Shown here one piece after another: positions 1 to 6,767 of a DNA stretch of 47,018 nucleotides (position 1 is its first letter; each line of letters opens with the position of its first letter). The stretch lies in IMG/VR virus record IMGVR_UViG_3300033052_000112, positions 1-47,018 of that record; one strand, given 5' to 3'. Source of the stretch: a virus. Below the pieces are notes generated by a model. It was not told the DNA's origin. It ran no database searches and was given only the letters and a program-made list of their open reading frames with translations. The position numbers and the translations under genes are program-made.

Positions 1-360
1 ATCGAAAGCGCGCCGAAGGATGGTAGTGTATTCTTTGCGTGGTGCCCGAATGTTGGTCGGGTAATCATGAACATTGACGGCGTTCACCGTAACACGTGGG
101 CTGTTGATAGGACTTACCGTCTTGGTTGCAATCCAACCCACTGGATGCCCCTACCTTCCGCACCCGGCACCACCCCTCCCAATCCTGTGGCAGAGATAGA
201 GAGGCTGCGTGAGGCATTGAGACGCCTGTCGGACGAACGAACGTTGCAGACCACGATACCAGAAGGTCCGTGGACGCCTGAGATGGTGGCTGAATTCCAG
301 AGCAAAGAGGTCGGCCACATGCGCGATCTCGCCCGCGCCGCCCTTGGAGACGCATTGTGA
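1..360 (+). CDS. DUF551-like phage protein, 5' truncated
   Basis: The reading frame is open from the first base and has no start inside the window. It begins IESAPKDGS, has WCPN, and then PTHWMPLP near codon 50; these are the landmarks of the small DUF551 family (usual form W-x-P-I-E-T-A-P-K-D-G-T ... H-W-M-P-L-P). About four N-terminal residues, including the conserved Trp, are missing at the window edge. Family members are common in phage early regions and their role is unknown. After residue 60 the protein has a charged helical tail (AEIERLREALRRLSDER) that I do not recognise. The TGA overlaps the GTG of the next gene. An internal ATG at 67 would lose half of the domain, so I do not use it. 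Confidence 0.75.
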   Translation: MESAPKDGSVFFAWCPNVGRVIMNIDGVHRNTWAVDRTYRLGCNPTHWMPLPSAPGTTPPNPVAEIERLREALRRLSDERTLQTTIPEGPWTPEMVAEFQSKEVGHMRDLARAALGDAL

Positions 361-530
361 GCGCAGAAGAGATTGAGCAAGAAGCCATCGCGCTTTGGAA
401 CCTCGACAAGCGCAGTGCTGCGAAAAGCTATCACGGCTGCGAGTGGGATGAACTCTCGGAAGCGACGCGCAACAAGTTTCGCCGCGAAGCTGGCGGGCAA
501 TTCTGGGTCGAAGGAACCACCCATGACTGA
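357..530 (+). CDS. small hypothetical early protein, 57 aa
   Basis: A GTG start overlaps the upstream stop as GTGA, and its own TGA lies inside the start region of the next gene. The product is acidic, begins MSAEEIEQEAIALWNLDK and has an aromatic-rich centre (SYHGCEWDEL). The frame is exactly tiled between two neighbours in the manner of the rest of this operon, which is the main reason to believe it. A longer ORF in another frame starting at 373 crosses it, but is better explained by the downstream start at 523. I do not recognise the family. Confidence 0.6.
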   Translation: MSAEEIEQEAIALWNLDKRSAAKSYHGCEWDELSEATRNKFRREAGGQFWVEGTTHD

Positions 531-795
531 ACCGGAACAGTGGGCGGTGGAGTGGCACAAGGTCGCACTGATCGCGCAGGATCATGAAGACCCTTGCCTC
601 AACACAGCACTTGGCTCTCTTTATGACGCCTTTGAGGAACGTGAGCGTAAGCTGCGGGAGGAAATGGCAGTCGTCCAGCAAAGCCATAAGTGGGTTTATA
701 CCCAGATGCAGCGGCTAGAGAGCGCCCTCAAGGACATTGCAAGCCGAGCGCACGCCAACCTTGCCCAAGCCCTCAAGGATACCACCCATGACTGA
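523..795 (+). CDS. hypothetical early protein, 90 aa, coiled-coil
   Basis: I use the ATG at 523, inside the word ACCACCCATGACTGA, rather than the upstream ATG at 373, because 523 gives a short overlap with the preceding gene. The product begins MTEPEQWAVEWHKVAL. From about residue 30 it is a long charged helix (DAFEERERKLREEMAV) suitable for a coiled coil. The same 15-base junction word recurs at its 3' end (781-795), where the next gene starts. No known family is recognised. Confidence 0.65.
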   Translation: MTEPEQWAVEWHKVALIAQDHEDPCLNTALGSLYDAFEERERKLREEMAVVQQSHKWVYTQMQRLESALKDIASRAHANLAQALKDTTHD

Positions 796-1234
796 CCATG
801 AAGCGCTTGAGGCGTTGAGCAAGAAGGCAACGCAGGGGTTGTGGCGCTATCGCCCCGACGAGCATGACGATTGGGGTATTGTGAAGTCGCCGGTATTACC
901 AGACGGCTTTGCATGTGTTCTGGCACAGTTCCGCGACCCTGACGCCTTGGATAGCGAGACGCTGGCCCGCCACCGCGAAGCCAAGACCGACCCTTGGGAG
1001 GCTAATGCGCGCTTCATCGTCGCTCTCGTCAACGCCTACCGCACCGGGCAGCTTATCCCTGCCCCTAGCGTGGATGATGCAATGGTGAAGCGGGTGGCGC
1101 GGGCGATTTGCGAGAACCTGAGATCGCAATTTGAGCAACATGAACCGGAAGTGTTGGACCGTCTCGATATGACGCCCGAATACTGGTGCGACACCGCCAA
1201 CGCCGCAATATCAGCCATGCAGGTGAAGCCATGA
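788..1234 (+). CDS. hypothetical early protein, 148 aa
   Basis: The start at 788 (MTDHEALEALSKKATQG) lies in the repeated junction word ACCACCCATGACTGA and overlaps the upstream stop by eight bases. The segment ANARFIVALVNAYR at about residues 79-92 is a phrase often met in phage early proteins of the Ea22/HTPGPW type. A second part (VDDAMVKRVARAICENL, about 102-118) is another recurrent phage early-protein phrase. The function is unknown. It is probably one of several exchangeable early genes in this operon. Confidence 0.65.
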   Translation: MTDHEALEALSKKATQGLWRYRPDEHDDWGIVKSPVLPDGFACVLAQFRDPDALDSETLARHREAKTDPWEANARFIVALVNAYRTGQLIPAPSVDDAMVKRVARAICENLRSQFEQHEPEVLDRLDMTPEYWCDTANAAISAMQVKP

Positions 1235-1623
1235 CAGACATCCGACAGGCGCTGGAAGAGGCGTTCATCACGATCTTTGGGCCAGAGCCGGACTCTGAAT
1301 ACGATGGCCGCGCATGGAAGCGCAATGAACCGGATTTCTCGCCAACGTGGACGGCCTACATCAACAAGCGCACCCGCTTCCGCCGCCTTCTCGACGCAGA
1401 AGCATGGACAGATGCGGCGATGTGTCTGGTGCCGGAAGGGTGGGGGTGGAATGTCGCGCAGCCCAACGCAAAGGCAATCGCAAGCGGGCTTCTCAAAGAG
1501 CATACGCCAGTTCGTGGCGAGGTCGAAAACGGCTCTGAGCAGAGGTTCATTGTCGCAGGTGAAACCCCCGCCCATGCCCTTCTCGCCGCCTGCTTAAAGG
1601 CAAAGGAACAAGCCGATGGATGA
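1231..1623 (+). CDS. hypothetical early protein, 130 aa
   Basis: The start ATG overlaps the upstream TGA as ATGA; a longer in-frame ATG at 1186 would run through the previous gene. The product begins MTDIRQALEEAFITIFG and contains a Trp-rich middle (VPEGWGWNV, about residues 65-73). It ends in a helix (PAHALLAACLKAKEQ) that resembles the C-termini of phage early proteins predicted to be helical adaptors. I cannot assign a family or function. Confidence 0.65.
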   Translation: MTDIRQALEEAFITIFGPEPDSEYDGRAWKRNEPDFSPTWTAYINKRTRFRRLLDAEAWTDAAMCLVPEGWGWNVAQPNAKAIASGLLKEHTPVRGEVENGSEQRFIVAGETPAHALLAACLKAKEQADG

Positions 1624-1906
1624 TCTGGTAGAACGATTGCGAGACACCGGCCTACACTCGGCAGCAGTTGCCGTAGCCCGCATCGAAGAATTGGAGATCG
1701 GCCTTCGCAATGCTCAAGGCGATGTGGTGGCCGCGTGTTCCCGCATCACAGCCCTCGAAGCCTCGCTTGCTGAGGCAGAGGGGCGGGTCATTGCAGAGGT
1801 GGTGGCTTGGGTTCACCGGCTGCATGATGACGGAACCAGTATCGACGGCATGATACACCGCAATGAATTTGCCACCGCACTCGAAACAGGGGAGTGGAAG
1901 AAGTGA
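1616..1906 (+). CDS. hypothetical coiled-coil protein, 96 aa
   Basis: The ATG at 1616 overlaps the previous stop by eight bases. The protein opens MDDLVERLRDTG and has a heptad-like helix across about residues 20-60 (VARIEELEIGLRNAQ, RITALEASLAEAEG). It then has a short C-terminal globular piece ending EWKK. This layout is frequent among lambdoid-type early genes of unknown role. The last codons (GTGGAAGAAGTGA) are repeated almost exactly at the end of the next gene. Confidence 0.65.
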   Translation: MDDLVERLRDTGLHSAAVAVARIEELEIGLRNAQGDVVAACSRITALEASLAEAEGRVIAEVVAWVHRLHDDGTSIDGMIHRNEFATALETGEWKK

Positions 1907-2100
1907 AGGACCAACCCGACACAAAATGGCTTCTGACGTGGCAAATGTGCTTTGCCGCATGGAAGGATGCACCAGAAGGTGAGCGCGACGAACAAGCTGC
2001 CATGGCCCTGCAAAGGCAGATGGAATACGACTTCCGGCAGGTAGCGGGCGCAGCGCAAGAGCTGATCAAGACGTTGGATGCGGCAGGGTGGAAGAAGTGA
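1903..2100 (+). CDS. hypothetical early protein, 65 aa
   Basis: I place the start at the GTG of GTGA (1903), with GGAAGAA as the ribosome site. A GTG at 1894 in the same frame is the alternative and adds three residues. The product is small and mainly helical (LTWQMCFAAWKDAPEGERDEQ) and ends GWKK. It has no recognised domain. Confidence 0.55.
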   Translation: MKDQPDTKWLLTWQMCFAAWKDAPEGERDEQAAMALQRQMEYDFRQVAGAAQELIKTLDAAGWKK

Positions 2101-2351
2101 GCGAGTTAGCCAGCGCGCTTCTCATTCTCGCCGTGCCGTTCCTGTTCGGCATTGTGGTAGGCATCGAGATCAAGCGCCGTCGCCCGCCATCGGCTTATGA
2201 GACGTTTGGCAAGTTGATGGCTGTCAAAATGGAGGCAGTCAACCGCGACAGGATTTGGGTCGGTGGCGGCTGCTTGATCAGCAACACCATGGAACTGGAA
2301 TACAACGGCCAGCGGCTTGAGGTCGTGGTGCGCAGTAAGGAGGGTGTATGA
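2097..2351 (+). CDS. single-pass membrane protein, 84 aa
   Basis: The GTG start overlaps the upstream stop as GTGA and is preceded by the same GGAAGAA word as the previous gene; a GTG at 2088 is an alternative. One hydrophobic helix spans about residues 4-24 (LASALLILAVPFLFGIVVG), followed at once by KRRR. The N-terminus should therefore be outside and the C-terminal 55 residues in the cytoplasm. The function is unknown. Confidence 0.6.
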   Translation: MSELASALLILAVPFLFGIVVGIEIKRRRPPSAYETFGKLMAVKMEAVNRDRIWVGGGCLISNTMELEYNGQRLEVVVRSKEGV

Positions 2352-2533
2352 GCCACAAGAAGCCATGGTGCGCCTACGGTGGCGACGTTGCTTGCGACTG
2401 CCCGCGCGATGAATGCGTGGCACTCAAGAACCAAGCCATGCTTGACCACATGAACGCCCTGCTAGGCTATGGCTTGTCGCTGAAGGAAACCGCCGACGAC
2501 ATCAAGGCTTCTGGTCAAGAGTTCAAGTTCTAG
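2348..2533 (+). CDS. small Cys-rich hypothetical protein, 61 aa
   Basis: ATGA overlap with the upstream gene. The N-terminal half has four cysteines (WCAYGGDVACDCPRDEC), so metal binding is possible but not shown. The C-terminal half is helical. It is the last gene of the left plus-strand operon and is followed by the structured region and terminator at 2572-2729. Confidence 0.6.
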   Translation: MSHKKPWCAYGGDVACDCPRDECVALKNQAMLDHMNALLGYGLSLKETADDIKASGQEFKF

Positions 2534-2571
2534 GGATTCCCCACCACCCCCGACTGTGGTATGAGGGATTG

Positions 2572-2692
2572 GCTGCGGCGGTAAAACGCGCCGATTGCCC
2601 CGGTGGCCACGTAGGGTTTTGCGTGGTCTGGTTTACCGCCATCCGCCGCAGCACTCAAAACCCGCAAGGGCGTCCGACTTGATCACCGGACG
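2572..2692 (+). ncRNA. candidate structured RNA upstream of a terminator
   Basis: GCTGCGGCGGTAAA (2572-2585) pairs with TTTACC (2632-2637) and GCCGCAGC (2645-2652), giving 14 pairs with one 7-base bulge. Nested inside are GGCCACG (2605-2611) and CGTGGTC (2622-2628), with one G-U pair that would be a C-A mismatch on the other strand, so the plus strand is favoured. A further 6-bp stem, CGTCCG/CGGACG, lies at 2671-2692. No ORF explains these pairings. It may be a small RNA or a structured 3' UTR of the early operon. It is not a tRNA. Confidence 0.4.
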
Positions 2693-2696
2693 ATAG

Positions 2697-2729
2697 GGGC
2701 GGTTCTTTCGGGAGCCGCCCTTTGTTGTT
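2697..2729 (+). terminator. rho-independent terminator of the left early operon
   Basis: GGGCGGTTC (2697-2705) and GAGCCGCCC (2712-2720) form a 9-bp stem with one G-U pair and the loop TTTCGG, followed by TTTGTTGTT. It lies between the ends of two convergent operons. The T-run and wobble orientation favour plus-strand transcripts. Confidence 0.8.
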
Positions 2730-2943
2730 ACACCGCCATGCGAAGGGGGTTCACAGTCCTGAACCGCTCGGACATAAGCGCACCCCCCCGGGCAGTGTAG
2801 GCCTGCCGGTCGGGGGTTTTCATCTCACTCTTGCTTGCTAAGCTGGCTGTGGCGATTTGTTCGCTGCCCTGGGCTGTGTAAGCCTGCTGGTCGGGGTTAA
2901 GAGGTGGTGACGTAAGCCGGGGACCAATCAGTTCCGGCAACAT
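2728..2943 (-). CDS. hypothetical protein with two QAYTA repeats, 71 aa
   Basis: It starts at an ATG inside the 3' end of the spike gene with a good ribosome site (GGGAG, six bases upstream). Two copies of a 30-base element (2786-2815 and 2867-2896) encode PDRQAYTARGG and PDQQAYTAQGS. Several of the differences between the copies are synonymous third positions in this frame (GCT/GCC, ACA/ACT), which supports translation. The role is unknown. Last in the tail and lysis operon, it could be a spike accessory protein. Confidence 0.5.
   Translation of the reverse strand: MLPELIGPRLTSPPLNPDQQAYTAQGSEQIATASLASKSEMKTPDRQAYTARGGALMSERFRTVNPLRMAV
2786..2896 (-). repeat. 30-bp imperfect direct repeat pair
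   Basis: The copies at 2786-2815 and 2867-2896 match at 26 of 30 positions. They encode the repeated QAYTA motif of the 71-residue ORF. Confidence 0.75.
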
Positions 2944-4585
2944 GCGCGCTCCCAGTGGTTAAGCGCGTCCATCCCAGTAAAATCTTTCCTGAGGAAATTG
3001 CAGGAGCCGTGTTGTAGACAAATGAGCCCGCGCCCCAAGTGCCGCTAGTTGGCATTGCCGATGCTTTTGTAACTCTTGGGCTAGAAGCAGCCGCAGGGTC
3101 ACCAAGCACTAATGCAGAGTTGGCAACATCTAATCCCAGCAAATCAGACCATGTGTCACCGCCAAGGCCGTTGGCAAAGGTCAATAACCCCGCCGTGGTA
3201 GTTTCACGAACGCCGCTAACATAGGTGTTAGGCGTTGCAAATGCAGAACTAGTAAGGCCCATCTTGCGCTGCAGCGGGGCCGTGGAATAACTGGTGGTTG
3301 AACGTCCGTAGTTTTCAATCGACGTTTCTGATCTAGTGTTTGTTGACGTTGAGACAATAATGTCAGAGTAGCCGTCAGCTACATAGCGGTCTTTTAAAAT
3401 CCAACGATTACCCGGACCGCGAAACCACATGTCCATTTTGCCGTGCAAAACAGGCCGATTGACAACAAGATACTGGCATCCAGAACCGGCGACAGAGCAA
3501 TTGACCAAGGCACGCGCCCATACAGTTGATGTTTGCCCTGCAAAAACAATCGGGTTTTCTATTTCAATCTGGAAATATGTAAAGCCCGCGCCAATGTTGT
3601 TAAAAAATACAAACCCGTCGCTCGGTATAGTTGATGCTCCAAGATTGCCCGGATTTGACTCAAACCACGCATCTCGCAGCTTGATTTGCCCAGCACCAAA
3701 TGTCCCCGACACTGGGAAGCTGGAAAGCTGTCTAGTTGAACCAGTCGTTGCGCCATGTGTAGGGGCTTCGAATACAAACGAAGCGACTTTTGGGCCAACG
3801 TCAACAGGCATATCAAACACCACCTGTCCCGGCCTATCAATAACGTGGGACTCGCGGCAAAGATATGTCACTGTATTGGTGTGAAGCTGCTGCTGGCCAC
3901 CGGGGCCGTGGTATGTACCTACATCGCACAGTTCTATGTAGCAGTCATCCGTGCGTGTAAAGTCGCTGCCATAGGCGAAGTTTAGGCCATAGGCAAAACC
4001 GCCAATTCGCAGCCCTCGCAGCACACCTGAACCGCAACCACTATCACGAATGGCCTGCCCTATGCGATTGCCATGATTGGACGGGTCAAGATACAGCGGA
4101 TTAAATATGGCAATGTCTGTTAGTTCGTAATTCCCAGCGATGCCTCCGAAAACATCGCTAGGCGTGGTTGAAAACGCCCCAATATCAAAAAGAGCGTTGC
4201 TGCCATTATAAAGCAGCATACTGGCGTACTTTCCAGCGCCGCCCAAAGTGAAGCCGGGGAAGTCAATTACGAAACGAGCAGAGCTATCAAAAGCGAACAC
4301 ACCCGGGTCAATAATTATCTTTGGCGCGCGAAGGCAGCGATTAGAACCAAGCCCAGTAAGGGCTGTGTATGATTTCGCACGCGCCACCGCTAGCAACATC
4401 TGTTGAGTATTGGCCACGCGCGCGGCTTGTGCGGTTGGTGACGCGCCGCCGCTCACGTCATTCATGGTTTCAGCAGCAATTAGAACCGGGCGAATTACCG
4501 GCGTCACATTCTCCCGCACCCCCGCCAAATCCGCCGCCGTGGCACCGCCGGAAGCGGCGATAATTGTTGCGTCTAACTCAGGCAT
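2897..4585 (-). CDS. tail spike / receptor-binding protein, 562 aa
   Basis: Probable host-recognition spike. The N-terminal 100 residues are helical and low in complexity (phage anchor-like). About residues 100-420 look like a right-handed parallel beta-helix, with many short beta turns and Asn/Gly pairs such as IDFPGFTLGGAGKYAS and GLRIGGFAYGLNFAYG. The C-terminus ends in a module typical of phage fibres (SFVYNTAP ... GWTRLTTGSAHVAGTDW). The DNA is visibly richer in A+T than the neighbouring genes, as expected for an exchanged receptor-binding gene. Its ATG overlaps the stop of the 44-residue ORF as TGATG. No catalytic motif for a depolymerase can be asserted. Confidence 0.7.
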   Translation of the reverse strand: MPELDATIIAASGGATAADLAGVRENVTPVIRPVLIAAETMNDVSGGASPTAQAARVANTQQMLLAVARAKSYTALTGLGSNRCLRAPKIIIDPGVFAFDSSARFVIDFPGFTLGGAGKYASMLLYNGSNALFDIGAFSTTPSDVFGGIAGNYELTDIAIFNPLYLDPSNHGNRIGQAIRDSGCGSGVLRGLRIGGFAYGLNFAYGSDFTRTDDCYIELCDVGTYHGPGGQQQLHTNTVTYLCRESHVIDRPGQVVFDMPVDVGPKVASFVFEAPTHGATTGSTRQLSSFPVSGTFGAGQIKLRDAWFESNPGNLGASTIPSDGFVFFNNIGAGFTYFQIEIENPIVFAGQTSTVWARALVNCSVAGSGCQYLVVNRPVLHGKMDMWFRGPGNRWILKDRYVADGYSDIIVSTSTNTRSETSIENYGRSTTSYSTAPLQRKMGLTSSAFATPNTYVSGVRETTTAGLLTFANGLGGDTWSDLLGLDVANSALVLGDPAAASSPRVTKASAMPTSGTWGAGSFVYNTAPAISSGKILLGWTRLTTGSAHVAGTDWSPAYVTTS

Positions 4586-4719
4586 CAGACAGCCTCCGTC
4601 CAGAGCGGTTCGCCATTGTAGGTGACGATAGACCCGCCGTAGGTGATAAATTCAAAGCCGGGAGGCGCGACAAGGCCACCACGCGGCATAAGGCCAATAC
4701 CAAGACCCAGACCGATCAT
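4585..4719 (-). CDS. Gly/Leu-rich mini protein, 44 aa
   Basis: The start overlaps the stop of a 15-codon ORF, and its own stop overlaps the spike start, both as TGATG. The product begins MIGLGLGIGLMPRGG and ends YNGEPLWTEAV. The Gly-Leu alternation is shared with the tiny upstream ORF and with the protein at 39495-39851. I do not recognise a function. Translational coupling suggests that it is made together with the spike. Confidence 0.6.
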   Translation of the reverse strand: MIGLGLGIGLMPRGGLVAPPGFEFITYGGSIVTYNGEPLWTEAV

Positions 4720-4766
4720 CAGACCACCGCCTTAGGCTTCAAGCCCAAACCAAGACCGATACCCAT
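4719..4766 (-). CDS. Gly/Leu-rich leader peptide candidate, 15 aa
   Basis: The product is MGIGLGLGLKPKAVV. GGAGGTGAAG lies directly upstream of the ATG, and both ends overlap neighbouring genes as TGATG. It is so short that it may be only a coupling device between the spanin gene and the 44-residue ORF, but its similarity to the next N-terminus argues against chance. Confidence 0.4.
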   Translation of the reverse strand: MGIGLGLGLKPKAVV

Positions 4767-5008
4767 CACTTCACCTCCACGGCAGAAACAGTTGCAGAAT
4801 GACGCGCGGCACAGTCGCGGTATGCGTACAAAAGGCCGCTTTCCCACACGACGCGGGCGGGGTCTGTGAAAGGCACAGGCATCGGATCAATCATCTTGCA
4901 CGGCGCTTTCAGGTTCGCCGGTAGCTGCACGGTTGGCGGCTTTACGCGCATCATCGAGCAGCCGCACAGCATCAGGATGCACGGTGCAATCAGCAGGAAC
5001 CGGGACAT
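4766..5008 (-). CDS. outer-membrane spanin subunit, Rz1-like lipoprotein
   Basis: Lysis gene. It begins MSRFLLIAPCILMLCGCSMM: a short signal with a lipobox ending at Cys17 (LCGC), so the mature protein should be an outer-membrane lipoprotein. The start lies inside the Rz-like gene in another frame, the classic overlapping Rz/Rz1 arrangement, but it extends beyond Rz. The mature part is longer than that of lambda Rz1 and only mildly proline-rich (VKPPTVQLPA, DPMPVPFTDP). It should pair with the inner spanin below to fuse the two membranes after endolysin action. A longer ORF back to 5140 is a shadow of the Rz frame. Confidence 0.75.
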   Translation of the reverse strand: MSRFLLIAPCILMLCGCSMMRVKPPTVQLPANLKAPCKMIDPMPVPFTDPARVVWESGLLYAYRDCAARHSATVSAVEVK

Positions 5009-5255
5009 TGCGATACACCTCGCGGATTTGGGTTTGCGTGCGGACTTCGGCTTGCTCGTTACCGGCGCGGAAGTCCTCGTATTGCGTGGCGGCTTGATCT
5101 GCCTGCGCGCGTGCCTTCTCTTGGGCTTCCACCGCAGCACGCTCTATTTTCGCCATAGCGGCCTCACAGCGCCAACCACGCGCCTGCCAGCCACCAAAGG
5201 CCCCGGCGAGAAGGGATAGGCCCACAGCGCCCGCTAGGAGGCGAGGATCGATCAC
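4887..5255 (-). CDS. inner-membrane spanin subunit, Rz-like, 122 aa
   Basis: One N-terminal membrane helix (LLAGAVGLSLLAGAFGGWQA, about residues 5-24) is followed by a long periplasmic coiled coil rich in Ala, Glu and Gln, then the Rz-type tail YRNVPVPADC ... PDAVRLLDDAR. The GTG start at 5255 overlaps the holin stop as GTGA and has GGAG upstream; a TTG at 5276 is possible but unneeded. It should span the periplasm together with the Rz1-like lipoprotein encoded within its 3' half. Confidence 0.8.
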   Translation of the reverse strand: MIDPRLLAGAVGLSLLAGAFGGWQARGWRCEAAMAKIERAAVEAQEKARAQADQAATQYEDFRAGNEQAEVRTQTQIREVYRNVPVPADCTVHPDAVRLLDDARKAANRAATGEPESAVQDD

Positions 5256-5503
5256 TCGCCGTTCTCCGGTGGGCAAGGCGGTGAACCCTGCTTGACCAAG
5301 CGCGAACCCGTGGCCGTGGCGAACACGAACAGGCCGACCGCCAGCGATGCCAGCGAACGGTATTCTTCCGGCACGATGGCAATGAGCTTTTGCAGTTCAG
5401 CCGGATATGCAGCGAAATATGCCGCTACCAAGCCAGCGATACCGGCGAGGCGGATGGACCATGCCTTGCGGAGTTGGGTGAGCCAGTCATCTACGAGATT
5501 CAT
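5252..5503 (-). CDS. holin-like membrane protein, 83 aa
   Basis: Two hydrophobic helices (LAGIAGLVAAYFAAYPAEL, about residues 20-38, and SLASLAVGLFVFATA, about 50-64) are separated by a short acidic turn, with a charged N-terminus. This is the size and topology of small phage holins. It lies between the endolysin and spanin genes with four-base overlaps, which is the standard lysis-cassette order. It would form the inner-membrane lesion that times lysis. Confidence 0.75.
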   Translation of the reverse strand: MNLVDDWLTQLRKAWSIRLAGIAGLVAAYFAAYPAELQKLIAIVPEEYRSLASLAVGLFVFATATGSRLVKQGSPPCPPENGE

Positions 5504-6009
5504 TTCAGCGCCTCGCTTTCTACTTCATCGACGCGGCGCAACCAGCCACGGCCAAAGGTGTTGAAGGTGGGCAACTGGCGGTAATAATCCCGGCGCAGTT
5601 GCTGATACCGCCTGATCGCCTCAGGGACGCCGTGCGCGGTGACGAAGGCTTGCACGGCCTGTAGGGTGCCACGGCCCACAATGCCGTCCTGTGAGGCTCC
5701 CACGAGGCGCTGTAGATACCGACCGGCACGCGACACACCGGCATTGACGGCGAAGTCAAAGACGCAGAGCGCCAAGCCCCCCGGCAGATCGCCAGCGCGC
5801 ACCAAATCCCAGTATCGCGCCTTGTAGAGCGGACCGACCTTTTCAGGCGTCAAAGCGCGCATGTCGGCAACGGTGGCAGGCTTGCCGGTCCATTCCTCCC
5901 ATACGCGTTTCGTGACGCCGAGCATGGTGACGCCGCCAGGGTCTTTCGGATGGTTTGCGAAGCCGCCTTCATGGTGGAGGATGACCCGCAGGGCCTTGTC
6001 GAATGTCAC
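5500..6009 (-). CDS. endolysin, glycoside hydrolase family 108 (lysozyme-type)
   Basis: The N-terminus MTFDKALRVILHHEGGF carries the catalytic Glu14 in the HEGGF context of GH108 muramidases, followed by DPGGVTMLGVTKRVW (about residues 23-37), another hallmark. The C-terminal part (LCVFDFAVNAGVSRAGRYLQ) matches the peptidoglycan-binding domain that accompanies this family. At 169 residues it has the normal length. It has no signal peptide, so export would depend on the holin. The GTG start overlaps the upstream stop as GTGA. Confidence 0.9.
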   Translation of the reverse strand: MTFDKALRVILHHEGGFANHPKDPGGVTMLGVTKRVWEEWTGKPATVADMRALTPEKVGPLYKARYWDLVRAGDLPGGLALCVFDFAVNAGVSRAGRYLQRLVGASQDGIVGRGTLQAVQAFVTAHGVPEAIRRYQQLRRDYYRQLPTFNTFGRGWLRRVDEVESEALK

Positions 6010-6314
6010 GCTTTCCTCCTGATAAACCAGTCGAGCAGATCGATCTTGTCGGCAGTGCGCAGGGCGCGTTCAGCGAACGAAAGCCCCATGAAGCCCACCA
6101 GAGCGCCCACGGCCCCCGCGTAGGCGTCAGGCTCCAGAGCAAGCAGGCGAAGCGCTACAGGCGTTCCGTAAAAGCCGCAGGTCACGCAACCAAACAGCAG
6201 CCAGAGCGTTTTAAGGAGTGATGCAGCAGGCCGAAACAACAGCCGGACAATCCCACCGCACAGCGATGCGAAGGCTAGTTTCGCGTGAACCATCCACGAA
6301 GGGTCGATATCCAT
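6006..6314 (-). CDS. small multi-span membrane protein, possible holin/antiholin
   Basis: The 102 residues hold an N-terminal amphipathic segment and two or three hydrophobic stretches (LLKTLWLLFGCVTCGFYG, about 33-50; AGAVGALVGFMGLSFAE, about 65-81), then a charged tail ending FIRRKA. Directly upstream of the endolysin, it is a second holin candidate. The start ATG follows the previous TAA directly. Confidence 0.6.
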   Translation of the reverse strand: MDIDPSWMVHAKLAFASLCGGIVRLLFRPAASLLKTLWLLFGCVTCGFYGTPVALRLLALEPDAYAGAVGALVGFMGLSFAERALRTADKIDLLDWFIRRKA

Positions 6315-6767
6315 TTATCGCCCCCCATCGCGAAAAGAGCGAACAGGACGCACCCCGCGCCAGATATCAGCAATGCTGCGCCCCACGCCATCAAGCCACC
6401 CCCCTGCAACAAGGCATTGAAGGACAAACACGGCATTGCAGGCAGAGGCGTAAAGCGTCCAGTCAGCGCGCCCGTGAGATGCTGCCATAATGAAATGAGC
6501 AGGCATGAGACACATTGACAGCCCCCCGACGATCTGGGCCTCACGCTTCTGGTTGTCTTGGGTGAAACGAACGAGGGCAATCATTGCCACGATCAGATCG
6601 ATCGATGCCATGCCCGCGACGATGACGGAGTTGACCTGTCCCGCCATGGCAAGGGCTGCACCCCCAAGCCACGCAAGAAACAGAACGCGCCGCAACCATG
6701 TGCCCTTACCGTAAGCAAGGCACATGGCGGCAGAGAACCCCGTGACGAGAAGGCCAGCATCAGCCAT
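6315..6767 (-). CDS. polytopic membrane protein, 150 aa
   Basis: It begins MADAGLLVTGFSAAMCLAYG and has about four predicted membrane helices (residues 5-22, 28-45, 50-68 and 75-125 region) and an Arg-rich C-terminus (WRGVRPVRSFRDGGR). I chose the ATG at 6767, which overlaps the upstream gene by eight bases, rather than the in-frame start at 6827. It may belong to the lysis cassette or to superinfection exclusion; the sequence does not decide. Confidence 0.55.
   Translation of the reverse strand: MADAGLLVTGFSAAMCLAYGKGTWLRRVLFLAWLGGAALAMAGQVNSVIVAGMASIDLIVAMIALVRFTQDNQKREAQIVGGLSMCLMPAHFIMAASHGRADWTLYASACNAVFVLQCLVAGGWLDGVGRSIADIWRGVRPVRSFRDGGR

Noticed and set aside
2572-2692. tRNA or tmRNA-like element.
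   Set aside because: No acceptor, D, anticodon and T-arm set can be drawn; only long-range pairing and simple hairpins.
6275-6391. 38-codon minus ORF (from 6391) with a hydrophobic helix and basic tail between two membrane genes.
   Set aside because: It lies wholly inside the ends of two well-placed genes that already join with TAA-ATG; no clear ribosome site.
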